Shown here in pieces: positions 1-12,400 of a stretch of DNA of 64,000 nt. Numbering within the stretch: the first letter of the stretch is position 1; each line of letters begins with the position of its first letter. Both the position numbers and the translations under genes were made by a program. The stretch covers positions 57,115,627 through 57,179,626 of the forward strand of contig CM072803.1 in the NCBI GenBank assembly GCA_037013495.1. The letters run 5' to 3'. This stretch comes from Hippophae tibetana. Lineage: Eukaryota; Streptophyta; Magnoliopsida; Rosales; Elaeagnaceae. Under the pieces are notes generated by a model. That model was given only the letters and a program-made list of their open reading frames with translations. It had not been told where the DNA came from and searched no databases.

Positions 1-1529
1 TCATGTTTTTATGGTAGAAGAGCATCCTCAAAAATCTTGCATTATCTTCTTAAGATGCCAACTTTTGAAAATAAGTTATTAGTGATTTAATAGACTCTCT
101 TGAGTTTAATAGAACTTGAAATTTAGTTGATTTACCTCTAGGTAGCAAAGAAATAAGTTGTAGATGGATACATAAGAAGAAATTGAAACCTAATAGTACA
201 TTTGATAAATACAAAGCTTGTTTTGTAACCAAAGGGTATAGGGAAAGAGAAAATGTAGATTTCTTTAACACTTTTTCACTTGTCACTAGAATAACTTCAA
301 TACATGTGTTATTTTCTCTTGTTGTTGTTCATGATCTTTTTATGCACCAAATTGATGTTAAAACTGTTTTTTAAATGGTGGTTCAGAAGAAGAGATTTAC
401 ATGAAACAACTTGAAGGTTTTGTTGTCTCTAGTTAAGAAAATAAAGTTCACAAATTAAATAAATCTCTCTATGGTTTGAAACAGATACCTAAGCAATGGC
501 ATAAAAAATTTAATACTCATATTATCTCACATGGTTTCAAAGTAAATGAAAATAATAAATGCATTTACTATAAATATGAAAATGGAATTTCACTATTATA
601 TGTCATTATATGGATGACTTATCTTTGGTTCTAATATTCATGTCGTGAACAATGTAAAATATACGTTATGTGCTAATTTTGATATGAAAGATTTTGGTGA
701 ACCAAATGTGGTCTTTGTAATAAAGATCACTAGGTCAAAAAAGGGACTTTATTTAGATCAATCTCATTATATTGAGAAGATCTTAAAAAAAAGTATAATT
801 ACTTTAACTACAAATTTGTATATACTCCTTATGATCCTAGTATAAAGTTGTGATCATGTTAGACAATCTGAGTATCCGAGCATCATTAGCAACCGACGTT
901 ATGCTACTGATTGCACTAGACATAGTATAGCTTAAGTTGTGGGATTATTATGTAGGTTTACTAGTAGACCTAATATTGAGCATTGGCATACTATTGAAAG
1001 GGACATGAGATACCTAAAGAGAACTATGAACCTTGGATTACATTATCAAAAGTTTCCTACTATCTTAAAAGGATATAGCGATAATGATTGGAACACCTCT
1101 TCAGAAGACTCCAAGGCAACTAGTGGCTATATAGTTAACATAGTTGGTATAGCTATTTCTTAGAAGTCTAAGAAATAGAGTATTTTGGCTCAATCTAAGA
1201 TGATATCACTAGCTACTGCAAGTAAGAAAGCATGCTAGTTAAGAAGGCTATTAGTTGATATCTCTTTATAGGAAAGACTGATTCCAACTATTTTGATCCA
1301 CTACAATAGTACCGTGGCTATTGCAAAGATTCAGAACCATTACTATAACGAAAAGAGATGAAAGATGTGTTGTAAGCACAATACTATTAGAAAATTTCTC
1401 TCTACAAGAAATGTAAGAATAGGTCATATACATATTGATGATAACTTGGATGATCCTTTGACAAAAGGACTAGCTAGAGAGAAGGTTTTCAAACCCTTAA
1501 AAGGAATGGGATTAAAGCTTTTAAAGTGA
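1..1529 (+). mobile_element. Ty1/copia pol remnant (RT and RNase H end)
   Basis: This is the decayed 3' part of a copia polyprotein; its 5' half lies outside the window. In order it shows the start of RT (HQIDVKTVF, then EEEIYM and SLYGLKQ near 350-490), a YMDD-like catalytic box near 608-620, and an RNase H segment around 1060-1160 (GYSDNDW, SGYIV). The typical C-terminus DPLTKGLAREKV ends at a TGA at 1527. Stops and frame changes interrupt it at least six times, so it is dead. The PPT-like purine run and LTR that follow fit a copia element in plus orientation. The lineage within copia is not resolved. Confidence 0.85.
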
Positions 1530-2032
1530 CGAGTCACTCACAACGGTAACCCAACTAATAGATTAGATATCACAAAAAATAGGTTCAATGGGTAATAACA
1601 AGTCATGAAGTAATATGAGATAAATCATATTATTATAAGTTATATTCCATATTATTATAAGCATGAAGCCCTTAAGCGATATAAGGATAAATTAATTATT
1701 AATCTTAATAAATTATATACTATATATGGAATGGAGTACATAGCTACATTAATACCCTAAAAAATTCATCTATGTGACTGTGAAAGTGTGGCCACTTCCT
1801 ATAAAATTTTGGGGAAAATTTAATAAAGCATTCACTATATTGAGATACACATACTTTAAGGCTATGCATGTGTAACTCGTTACTCTATCTAAAAACTACA
1901 AGTTACCCTAATATATTCTAAAGCATCTTCACTATGTAAAGATTCAAGTTGATAGGCATTTGCTTATGCACAATCTTATATTTTGTTTGGTTACTCGATG
2001 AAAACTATTTTTTTTAAATTCAAGTGGGAGAT

Positions 2033-2650
2033 TATTAGAAATATTCTAAATATAAAATGAATTTTTTTATAAAAAAAGAGGAAGAAAAGTGTATATTGTG
2101 AGTTTATCCTCTCTATTGTAATTGTTCTATATTGTCTAGAAACATCTCTTTGGAGGTGTTTATAAGATGTTAAGTTGAAACTTGGGATTAGGCCCCAAAG
2201 AGTACCCACTTTTGTGGAGGGGAGAAAAGTTAGGCAATTGTTCATTTACCTTACAAGCGTGCATTGCCTTCGCCATCCGTCCAATTTGTTAGACCGAGTC
2301 TTTCTCTACCCATTCTCTCCTATAATTCACTCAATGCATAACAATTATTTTGCTACTGTTATTTCTCAAGCAACTTCGATTTTTTCATCTATAAATAAAG
2401 ACAATGACATCAATCATTAATACACTAAAACACAATTGTCTTTGCTTTTTCTCTACAAATTCTTAACTATTGTTTTTTCTACTTTGTTTTCGAGTAATAT
2501 AATTTTAGTAAAGGTATAATATTTTGATCTTCTATAATGCAATAGAGTTTCGAGAGACAAGTTTTGTCTGTTTTATCCTGGAGACAATAGGAGTGCAAAC
2601 TATTTGCATATCTTGAATAGAACCACAAAACATCTTAAAAAAACAACATA
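2033..2650 (+). repeat. 3' LTR of the copia element (right end approximate)
   Basis: A purine-rich PPT (AAGTGGGAGA, about 2022-2031) precedes a sequence resembling the usual copia LTR start, with TG changed to TA at 2033. This lies about 500 bp after the pol stop. The left edge is fairly sure; the right edge is a guess from where AT-rich flank begins, since no second LTR is in the window for comparison. Confidence 0.55.
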
Positions 2651-3607
2651 ATTTGTGACTCAACCCAACCAATTTTCTGTAACTTCATTCATATTTTATT
2701 ATTCTACGGTAACAATTATGTATAACAATTGCAAAGCTACACTATAGAAACTTTATAAAAAAATGCAAATCATGATCATCAACATCATTGAGTATAAATT
2801 CTTAATATTGTGCTTCTCAAGATTGAACATGAGCATTTTGACCCAAAAAAGAAAGATCAAACATGAGCATAAAGCCATGTGAAATGCTATGGCTACTCGT
2901 TATTCTAATCCAAGTATTGCATGCACATGCATTTTAGTGGTGTGAAATATGTTATAAATTAACTCAACGCAACTCATTTAAGATTAATCAAATTAATCAA
3001 TAAACTAACCTAACTCACTTAACTAATAAGAAACTCGTGAGCTTATTTTACAAAATTATAATAAAAATATAATATTTATACATATATTTTTTATCCTTAA
3101 ACAAAATTAATGTAAATTTAATTTTTCAAAAATATAAATAATTTAGTTTGTGAATTGTTAAGCTTAACTAATTTAAATGTAATCTAATCTTATCAACTAT
3201 GCTACTCACATAAAATATATAAGAAATTAACGTAACTAAACTACGTCTCATCTTTGTTTAGCCTTACCTAAGCAAATTTAATTAGTTTGACACCAATGCT
3301 TATTTATTTCACAAATTTCTCTTTCTTTAATAAAGGGGGAAGAAAGTAAAATATTCGTGCATAATTACACTGGTTAGTCTAGCATTGAACATTTGTACCG
3401 GTTCTTTAAAATGAATCTTATTTTAAGAAAAGTGCCTACATCTCTATTATTCTAATTTCGCACGCGGTGAGTCAACCAAACCACGAAGTACTCCTAATAT
3501 TATAAAATAATATTTCAGACCTAAGAAGAGTTCTATGACGGTGCATACTGATAAATGTTACAGGATGGTCCTTTTCCTTTTTGTCACTACCTGGTTAGAT
3601 GCCTAGT
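2651..3607. other. Intergenic AT-rich DNA, 3' flank of FIGL1
   Basis: No coding region, RNA gene or clear repeat structure was seen. The right part must contain the FIGL1 3' untranslated region and polyadenylation region, transcribed toward lower coordinates, but I could not fix the site. Confidence 0.5.
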
Positions 3608-6484
3608 CTAGAGTGACAAGCTGCCAAATTGCTTGTTCCATTCCTCGTAGATTCCAAGTTCATTCAAAGAAACAGAAGGCCTCACGTCTTGTAATGCATG
3701 TTCAAAGTCCTATATTAAACAAGTAAAAAAAAAATTAAATTAGGGTTAAATACCTTTTTGCCCACTAAACTGTGGATCTTGTTTAAAAATTGCCACTAAC
3801 TGTGGGTCTTGTTTAAAATAACCACTAAATATTTGGACGTTAGCAATTTGCCACACTTTTCAATCCTTAAAAATATAGAAATTAACTGACACATGATGAC
3901 AGAACAGAGAAGAATTATACATTACCCTGACTTATCCTTACTTCGAGATTAATGAATAATTTCTCCAAAATATATTTATTTTTTCTTCATTTGACCCTTT
4001 TATAAACTCTCGAAGAAATCAATATATGATTTACAATTTAATACTTTAGAAAAAACAAAAATCAAACGCAAGAAACAATACCATTTTGTGAAGTTTGAAA
4101 GTGTAATACGCTTTTGTCTATGAACCATAATTTAGTGAGAAATTTTGTTTTAGCTCTTTAAATTATTACGATGAAAAGAAATTAAATTTAAGAGAATATT
4201 ATGGCTATCCTCTAGTTATTCTTACCAGGAGAGTTACTGCCCGCATATCTTCCTTTTTCAGCTTTGTAATTTCTATACCTTGTCTTAGAGCTTCTCGAAG
4301 TGGACCCATAGACGCATCCTTCACTAGGTTTTTCATATCTGATCCTGAATAACCTGTAAATAGATCAGCAAACAAAAGATTTTCAGATAATCAAGACAGA
4401 TAAAATTCAATTTAATAAAGTACAGCGAAGAAGATATGCTCGTAAATTCCACTGTAAAGCATACAGACCTTCAGTTAATTTGCATATTGTATCAATATCT
4501 TCCTTTGTAAGTTTAAACAATCCATCCTTCTCCAGAATATTTCTTACGATCCAAGCTCTAGCTTCTTCATTAGCAAAATAAGCTAATTAGCCCAATTAAA
4601 ATAGTACGACTATCATCCACAGCAATATATTTTTTGTAAATGTACCTGACGAAGGTAAAGGAATATAAAGTCTCTTGGTGAGTCGCCTTCGTGCTGCTTC
4701 ATCCAGTTCTTGTGGTCGATTAGTTGCCCCTGCATGATGTAAAAAAACAACATTTCATTCAGAAGTGCCAAGTCAATGGGAGAAATTTTTAGACCAACAT
4801 TTGAGCAACTACCTATTAGCAGAATTTGTTCATTGCCACTGTCAAAGCCTTCCATTTCAATGAGGAACTGTGTTTTAAGTCGTCGACTCGATTCATGCTC
4901 ACCTTCTGACTTGCGCTACAATCATATGAACTTCATTATCAGCTAAAGTCTATAAAAGAAACAGGAGATGCTGATCAATGCATTTGTATATCCAATGTAA
5001 TTGTTCACTAAACTAGAGAACTTAAATGTAATTGCAGGTGATGAACCTTATGGTAAGTTCCTTTCACCGATGATCAATGAGAAAAGAATATCATGCGCAA
5101 AGGAAACAATCAAGTTTAGTCTCCTGATTCATAACCTTTTAATGGTTCTTGGCAGACCTGGGTAAGGAAACCGAAGCATACTTCTTTAGAACTGATCTAA
5201 ATGCCCCTTACCTGAGAGAGAAGTGAATCTATTTCATCAACAAAAATTACAGCTGGCTGACGACAACTTGCAACTCCAAAAAGAGCCCGCACTAACTTTT
5301 CACCCTCACCAATCTACAGTCAACATTATGAAATATTGATACTTAATACGTTTTCCATAATGTCTAAAACTACCAAGAAAATGAGCAACAAGTAAGAGCT
5401 TGCACAGCAAAAGTAAAGTGGGGATATAAAAGCTAACTTTCTGAGTCATTTAGAATCATGCGGGCAAGTCATGATTACAATTTGAAAGCAATTGCAAATG
5501 TGTTAATTTTTGCCTAAACTTTTCTTTTCTCCACAGTTTATAAAAACAATTGAAAATGTAGAACCCAAACAACAAATAAAAATTAACACATACCCACTTG
5601 CTTGTTAGTGAACTGGCAGAAATGTAGAAGAAGGTTGCTTTCGCCTCTCCAGCTATGGCTTTCCCAATCATTGTTTTTCCTGTTCCCTGAAAAAAGAGCA
5701 ATTGTTCAAGTCCTGCATTAGAGATGTCATTAGGTCCCCTACCAAAAGGGATTCAGAACTTACTGGCGGGCCAAAGAGGAGAAGACCTCTCCCAGGAGAA
5801 CGACAACCTTTGAATATGTCAGGACGTAACAGAGGCCATATAACCATCTCTGTCACACATTTTTTAGCATGCTCCAAACCAGCTACAGTATTGACAAAGG
5901 GCTCTCAATAAAAATAACTATAAAGATAGCAATGTCACAACCATTAGTGCAGAAAAATTTAGAACCAAAACTTTACCAATATCATCCCACCGAACATTAG
6001 GATCCCTGTCCATGATCTCATTACTGACATGTTCAATAAGACTAGGTTCCAAGTTGCGCAATTTTTCTGGAAGCTCACCATTAGGACCACATAACATTTC
6101 CATGCTAAAAATCAAACAATTGAAGAAATCAGATCATAGGCAAATGCCGAGTAAATCACAATCCTCTTCTAATGCAATAACCAAGAGAAAGTCAGCAGGT
6201 AGGGAGTGGAAAACCAGATTCCTAAGATTTGATAGAATCATATACCATCTCTTTGTTGAGTCATCCATGGCATCATCATCCTTTCCAGAAACTCGTGAAG
6301 TCACATTCCCAGAACTGCCAGCGTTGAATTTAATAGGGGGAATAAAATTACCACGAACTCCACGTCGTGAAAAACCATATGATTTCCCACTATAACTCCT
6401 AGTTCCTCCATTGTGGTCACTTTGTGGGGAGACAGAAGCATTTGGTGATCCAACCAGCCCTTTTCTTTGCCTTGAATCCATTTC
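3608..6484 (-). CDS. FIGL1: FIGL1 exons 4-13: AAA+ catalytic domain
   Basis: Exon 4 (6246-6484) opens with the in-frame pair GAA ATG and carries a glycine- and serine-rich linker. Exons 5-12 give the AAA module. Walker A GPPGTGKT spans residues 421-428 and is split between exons 6 and 7. Walker B VIFVDEID is at about 476-483, sensor-1 ATN at 524-526, and the arginine-finger run ARRR at 535-538. The small Vps4-like C-terminal helix closes the protein at GSLSL. All catalytic residues are intact. Introns here are short (about 77-515 bp), in contrast to intron 3. Intron 12 (3710-4225) contains a repeat-derived segment near 3765-3850 in which a short unit containing AACTGTGG is repeated. Confidence 0.95.
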
Positions 6485-9400
6485 CTAGTTGTGAAAGGAA
6501 ATTTCAAGCAACATTATCACGACACCTCAAATAATGCCATAATATGAGAAGCTGTGAATACAAAAACATCGACCAGCTTAAACAGAAAACTAAATCAGGG
6601 CTGATCCATTGCAAACTTGTTCATTACCATCCAAAATACTGAATCTCAGGTCCAATCATCTATCTAAAATCATACAAAGGCAGTGGTTGATGCTATGAAC
6701 TTGAACTATCTGCATCTCTTATCTATCAGCATAAACAATATAAATTCTAAAGTCGGAGAAATACATCTAAAACATACAATAACAAGCAAACCTCCTTCAA
6801 GCTAGAAAGCTTAGTGTTTGGACATATGAACCGACCTGTGGTCCGGCTCGAGACAAAGTGAGCAGCACAAGTTTAAATGAAAAGCCTGCCCCGAGCCAAA
6901 GTGAGAAACCCGGCCTATCTCATCAGATAGAGCATACGCGAGATATCCTAGTCATAAAGCCCTAAATGACGTATCTGACTCTACAAGCTTGAAACACACC
7001 AAGTAGGCAACCGGTCCCAAACGACCACTCCCCATATAAGGTCGACCACTAGCTCGAGCTAAGGTCGACCTCAATACATAGAAAGTTGTATGTTTTATAC
7101 CTATTGTATCCTTCTAGCACCCATATATGTGTACCCATTATATGATCGACATTTGTACATGTGATGTTCTATAAATAGAGAAGCCTTTCATGGAATCCAT
7201 ACATTCAACCAATTATCTTAACTTTTCTCTAAGTGTTCTCTCTATAAAACGAATCAACTCCAAACATTTTGGCACCCATTACAGGGCTCATATTTTGAAA
7301 AATCTATCGTGCTCAATTCAAAAGTTGCACTTAAGACTCAAACCATTTGACACACATCGATATGGTGGGAACCTGCGCTGGTAGACGTTCAAAGTCAACT
7401 AACAAGGAAACAAGGGCGATTTAGAAAGACACAGCACCACCCTTCAATGATGTTAGAGCATAAGAGAACCTGCATCACCGAGAGATGGCTCACCAGCTCC
7501 TAGAATTAAGAAAGGAATCGAGGAAACCAAAAGAGAAAATAAGGCATAATGGTCCCAGTTAGGGGGAAGGGCCCTGGACGACCAAGCAACAGACCCAGTT
7601 AACATAAACATAGCAAGACAAGGTCAGCCCAAGCTACCCTACTCAGAGCAAGTGGATGAAAGGAATCCCCTTTTTAGCTCAACAAGACCTAGTGAAGAAC
7701 AATAGGTTCAGGAAAGAAAGAGTTAGGAGGCACGATTTCAAGCATTGGAGGAAGCCAATAAGAAGCAAGACCAAGCTTTGAAGGTAGCAAATGAGAAAAA
7801 CGAGAAGGGTAAAACTCTTTATGATGTGCATAAGGATTGTGAACAATTGTATATCTCCCTATTTTTTTACAATATAGAAAATGACGAGCCGCTAACCAAG
7901 TTCAACGCCCCCAAATGCCCTGATTATTTTGGGACAAAAGACCCAGTAACACACGTGCAATACTTCAAAACAGTCATGGCTCCCATGAGTTTAACCTAGA
8001 GAAAAAGAGATTCTATGATGTGCAAATTGTTCGCAACTACTCTCTATGAGGGGACCCAAAAATGGTTCAACAACTTGGCACCCCGATCCATAACCTTTTT
8101 TTCACAATTTACTACGCTTTTTATCACAAACTACGCTTGCAACAAGCTCTTGAGAAAAGAATCATACCACCTTTTCTCAATTGTTCAGAAGGGAAGAGAA
8201 TCCATCGAGGAGTACACGAAACGATTCCGAGAAGAGAATTTGAAAATCTTGGATTGTCCTAACCCTATAGCTATAGAAGCCTTCTGAAGAGATCTCCCAA
8301 AGAATTCTGATCTATTTGTAGAATTAACCAAAATAGTCTCTTACCCTGGATGAAACTTATGGTGAGGCAAGAAAGTTTGTCAAACTAGAGAGAGAGCTAG
8401 GCCTGTTCAAAGATCAACAAACTAACATGGAGGCAGTGCCAGACAAAGAAAAGAGGAAGATAAATCCAGACAAGCCACATCAAAATAGCAAAAATAAATG
8501 TTTCACACCAAATAATAGGTTGGCAAGACAATGGTCAAGAAACAAAGAACCTTGAGGATGGTCACTTTCTCCCTTCAGAGGTCCTCCTTTGAGAGTAAAT
8601 GTAGCCCAAGTTATGATGAGAATGGAGAAGGAACCTAATGTCAGGTGGCCACCCAAGATGAAATCCTCGCTTAGAGACATCCAAATAATGTGCCTTCTAT
8701 AAGGATGTGGGCCACAATACAAAAGATTGCAAACACCTCAAGAAGGAGAAAATGGAGTTATTAGCGAGGGGATATCTGAAGGACCTCCTCACAACAAACC
8801 TAACAGGTAGTGGAATAGAGTCCCACAAAGAAACCAATATCAAAACCATACACACCATGCATGGAGGGCCAGGGATTAACGGAAGTTCAAATAACTCGCA
8901 CAAAAGGTTTACCAGAGAGTTGCACAGTGCCCCCCATGTATACACCTTGGACAAAAGGAGACCTTCCATTGAAATGGTTTTCAATGAAAAGGACGAGTCC
9001 TCGCCTTATCATGAGGACCCTCTGGTGATCACCTTGAGGATTGGATCTTGTGACGTTTGTAGAATAATGATTGATACGAGGAGTTCAGTAGACCTCTTTT
9101 TTATGACCACTGTAAGAGCTCTACATATAAAAGACCTTGACATTGTCAAGACAGAGCTCCCTCTTGTAGCGTTTAACAAAAGTACTACCTATGCCAAAAG
9201 AACGATAGTGTGGCCTGTTATGGCAAAAGTAATGATTGTAATGAACACTTTCGTAATCATCGCTGTCCCAGCTCATTACAATGCCATTCTGGGAAGACCT
9301 TGGATACATAAGATGAGGGCAATCTCATCCACCATCCACCAAGTAATCAAATTTCCCACTGATGAAGGGTGAGAGGAGATCAAAGGAGACTAGGAACAGG

Positions 9401-12400
9401 CCAAAAGCTACTATAATGCTACTATAAAAGAAATGGCCTGCAAATAGCAATTACCGAAAGGTCTCCCTCAGAGGAAGCCAAGGAACAAAGGCCTTATAAA
9501 ATCAATCAACTTAAATGAAGGGACCTTCCAATGGAGGTAAAAGGAGAGAGCCACCCCTTAAAATTGGATGAAGACTTGAAAATGGAGCTAGAGGCAAACT
9601 CTCACGGTTGCTCAGGACTAACTTCGATGTCTTTGCATGGACTCCAACTAAAATGCTTGGAATTGACCCCAAAGTCATATCATACCAACTAAACGTCGAT
9701 CCAAAGGCTAGACCCGTACAACAAAAAAGAAAATTTCCAAGAGAAAAGAATGAGGTCATCAAAAACCAAGTGATTGCCCTTAAAGAAACAAAGGTTATAA
9801 GGGAAGTCAACTATCCCTCGTGGCTATCAAATGTGGTCCTAGTCAAGAAAGCATGTGGGTTATCTCGTATGTGTGTAGCTTTCACAGATTTAAACAAGGC
9901 ATGTCCCAAGGATCGCATCCCCTTCCCAAGTATTTATCAATTGGTAGACCCATTTTCCGACTTTGGGATTATGAGTTTCTTGAAGGCATAGAATTAGAAT
10001 GCACCTAGAAAACGAGGACGAAACATCTTTTATCACGGAAGAAGGAACATTTTGTTATAAAAGGATGCCATTTGGATTGAAGAATGCGAATGTCACATAT
10101 CAACGTCTAGTCAACAAAATATTTGAAGAATAGATGGGGAGGAACCTAAAGGCTTATGTGGATGACATAGTGGTAAAATCAACTCAACCCATGGACCACA
10201 TTAAAGACCTAGAAGTACTCTCAGTAACCGAAGATATGGTATGAGACTCAACCCCAAAAAGTGCATATTTGGCGTTGTACGGAATTCTTAGGATACCTTG
10301 TGTCAGCCAGAGGGATTGAGGTCAACCCAAACAAGATACATGCCCTGATAAATATGAAACCACCTTTTAGCTTTAAGGGAATCCAACAATTAAATGGAAG
10401 AATAGTAACATTGAACAGGTTCATTTCTAAATGTATTAATAAGTGTCTACCCTTTTTCAAAATGTTGAGAAAAGGCACATCAATATTTTCGAACGAGAGT
10501 TGCAATAGAGCCTTTGAAGAAATCAAGAGGTACCTGAGTCACCCCCTTTCTTAGCTAGCCCACGTTCTAGTGAGGTTCTTTATTTGTATTTGGTTGTGAC
10601 TTCTCATACATGCAGCGCTGTACTCTTAGTTGAAAGAAATAAAATTCAACATCCTATCTACTATGTTAGCCAGGTCCTAACAAATGCCAAAAGCAGGTAT
10701 CCAACCATTGACAAATTAGCATTTGCCCTCAAAGTTAGTGCACAAAAGCTCAGGCACTACTTCGGTTCACGCACAATTATGGTACTCACTTCTCATCCAC
10801 TCAAGAATGTCCTGAAGAGGCCAGATGTAGCAGGGAAACTAGCACAAATAGTCATAGAATTGGGAGAATACGACATTAAATACATAGTTAGAACAGCCAT
10901 CAAAGAGCAAGTGGTGGCTGAGTTTAGTGAAAAGCCAAAGGTTGTTGTCGAGGAAGAGCAAAAGAAGGTATGTGTGGGGTAAATCAAAAAGACAGCACAA
11001 TTTGGCAAGTGTTTGTTGATGGGGCACAGAACTCCAATGGTGTAGGGCTAGGGGTAGTCTTAATAGACCACAACAACAAATGTTTCGAGTATGCAATCAG
11101 ACTTGATTTCCAAGTAACCAATAATGTTGTAGAATATAATGCGGCTATATTTAGGGCCATGATCGCTAACAAGCTGGAAGCAGATAAGGTCACCCTACAT
11201 AGCGATTAAAGGCTAGAAGTCAACCAATTCTTGGGGACATTTGAAGCTAGAGATGGAAAAATGAAAAGGTACCTAGAAAGGTTAAAAGGAGTGCTCTAAA
11301 TTCTCTGAGTTTGAGATCAATCAAATAGCTCGAAAGGATAATAGTCACGCTGATGTCTTAGCCACACTGGCATCCGTACGTGAGGCCAAGCACAATCGAC
11401 TAGTATCGGTAACAATTCAGTCAAAAACGTCCTTGGAAAAGGCTGAAAAAAGGGTTGGATGCATACACGCTCCCACTATCCCATAGTACACCCCGATTTA
11501 TAACTTCTTGAAAATGGAAGACCTACCAAAAGATAGTCGGTCTGCAAAAGAAACCAAGGCTAAGGCAGGCTGGTACATAATAGAGGGAGGAAAATTATAC
11601 CGAAAAACTTCACTCGATCCAGGGCTCTTGTAAAGAGGGATATGAAAGATTAATGTATGAAGCACACAAATGAGACTGATTCACATTCAGGAAGGAGGAA
11701 ATTAACACAACGAATCACGACACAGGGTTATTATTGGCCCACTATGTTGGCATATTGCACGAAATACACCCAAACATGCAATAAATGTCAAAGGTTTGCC
11801 CCCTTGTCACACATTCCCCCAAATACCATGAAAGGGGTAGTGAGTCCTTGGCCCTTTTATAAGTAGGGGCTTGACATAGTAGGAGCCCTACCTATAGAAA
11901 AAGGTCAAAAGATGTTTCTATTTGTGGCTATTGACTACTTTTCAAAATGGATCGAAGTAGAGCCCTTGGGTAGAATACTGGAGGAAGAGGTCATTCGATT
12001 TATATGGAAGTCCATAATTTGTCATTTCAACCTACCCAAAGAGCTCGTCACAGATAATGGGAGACAATTCATACGACGAAATATCACAAAATTCATCCTC
12101 AAGTACAACATTAAGATGTGTCATTCCATGCCATATTATCTTCAAGTCAATGGTCAAGCAGAATCTTCCAACAAGTTAATCATCAACTTATTAAAGAAGA
12201 GATTGGAAAGTGCAAAAGGAAGGTAGGTGGAAGAGCTACCTGGAACATTGTGGGCAGTCAGGACTAGTCTTCGAGGAAGCACTAACAAGACGCATTTTCC
12301 CCCGGTATATAGAATAGAGGCAATAATACCAACCGAGGTCAAGATACCCACTGCCAGATTGGTTTTAACGGAGGTACAAAATGAGGTAAGAAGAGCAAAC

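Noticed and set aside
2175..2420. An 81-codon plus-strand ORF
   Set aside because: It lies inside the copia LTR, and no protein family is recognised.
6012..6395. A 127-codon plus-strand ORF opposite FIGL1 exons 4 and 5
   Set aside because: It is antisense to conserved exons, crosses an intron and has no recognisable domain; a shadow ORF.
3608..6484. Short minus-strand AAA ATPase ORFs that look like a shattered pseudogene
   Set aside because: The gaps have matched GT..AG borders and phases, and the pieces join without a stop; they are exons of FIGL1.
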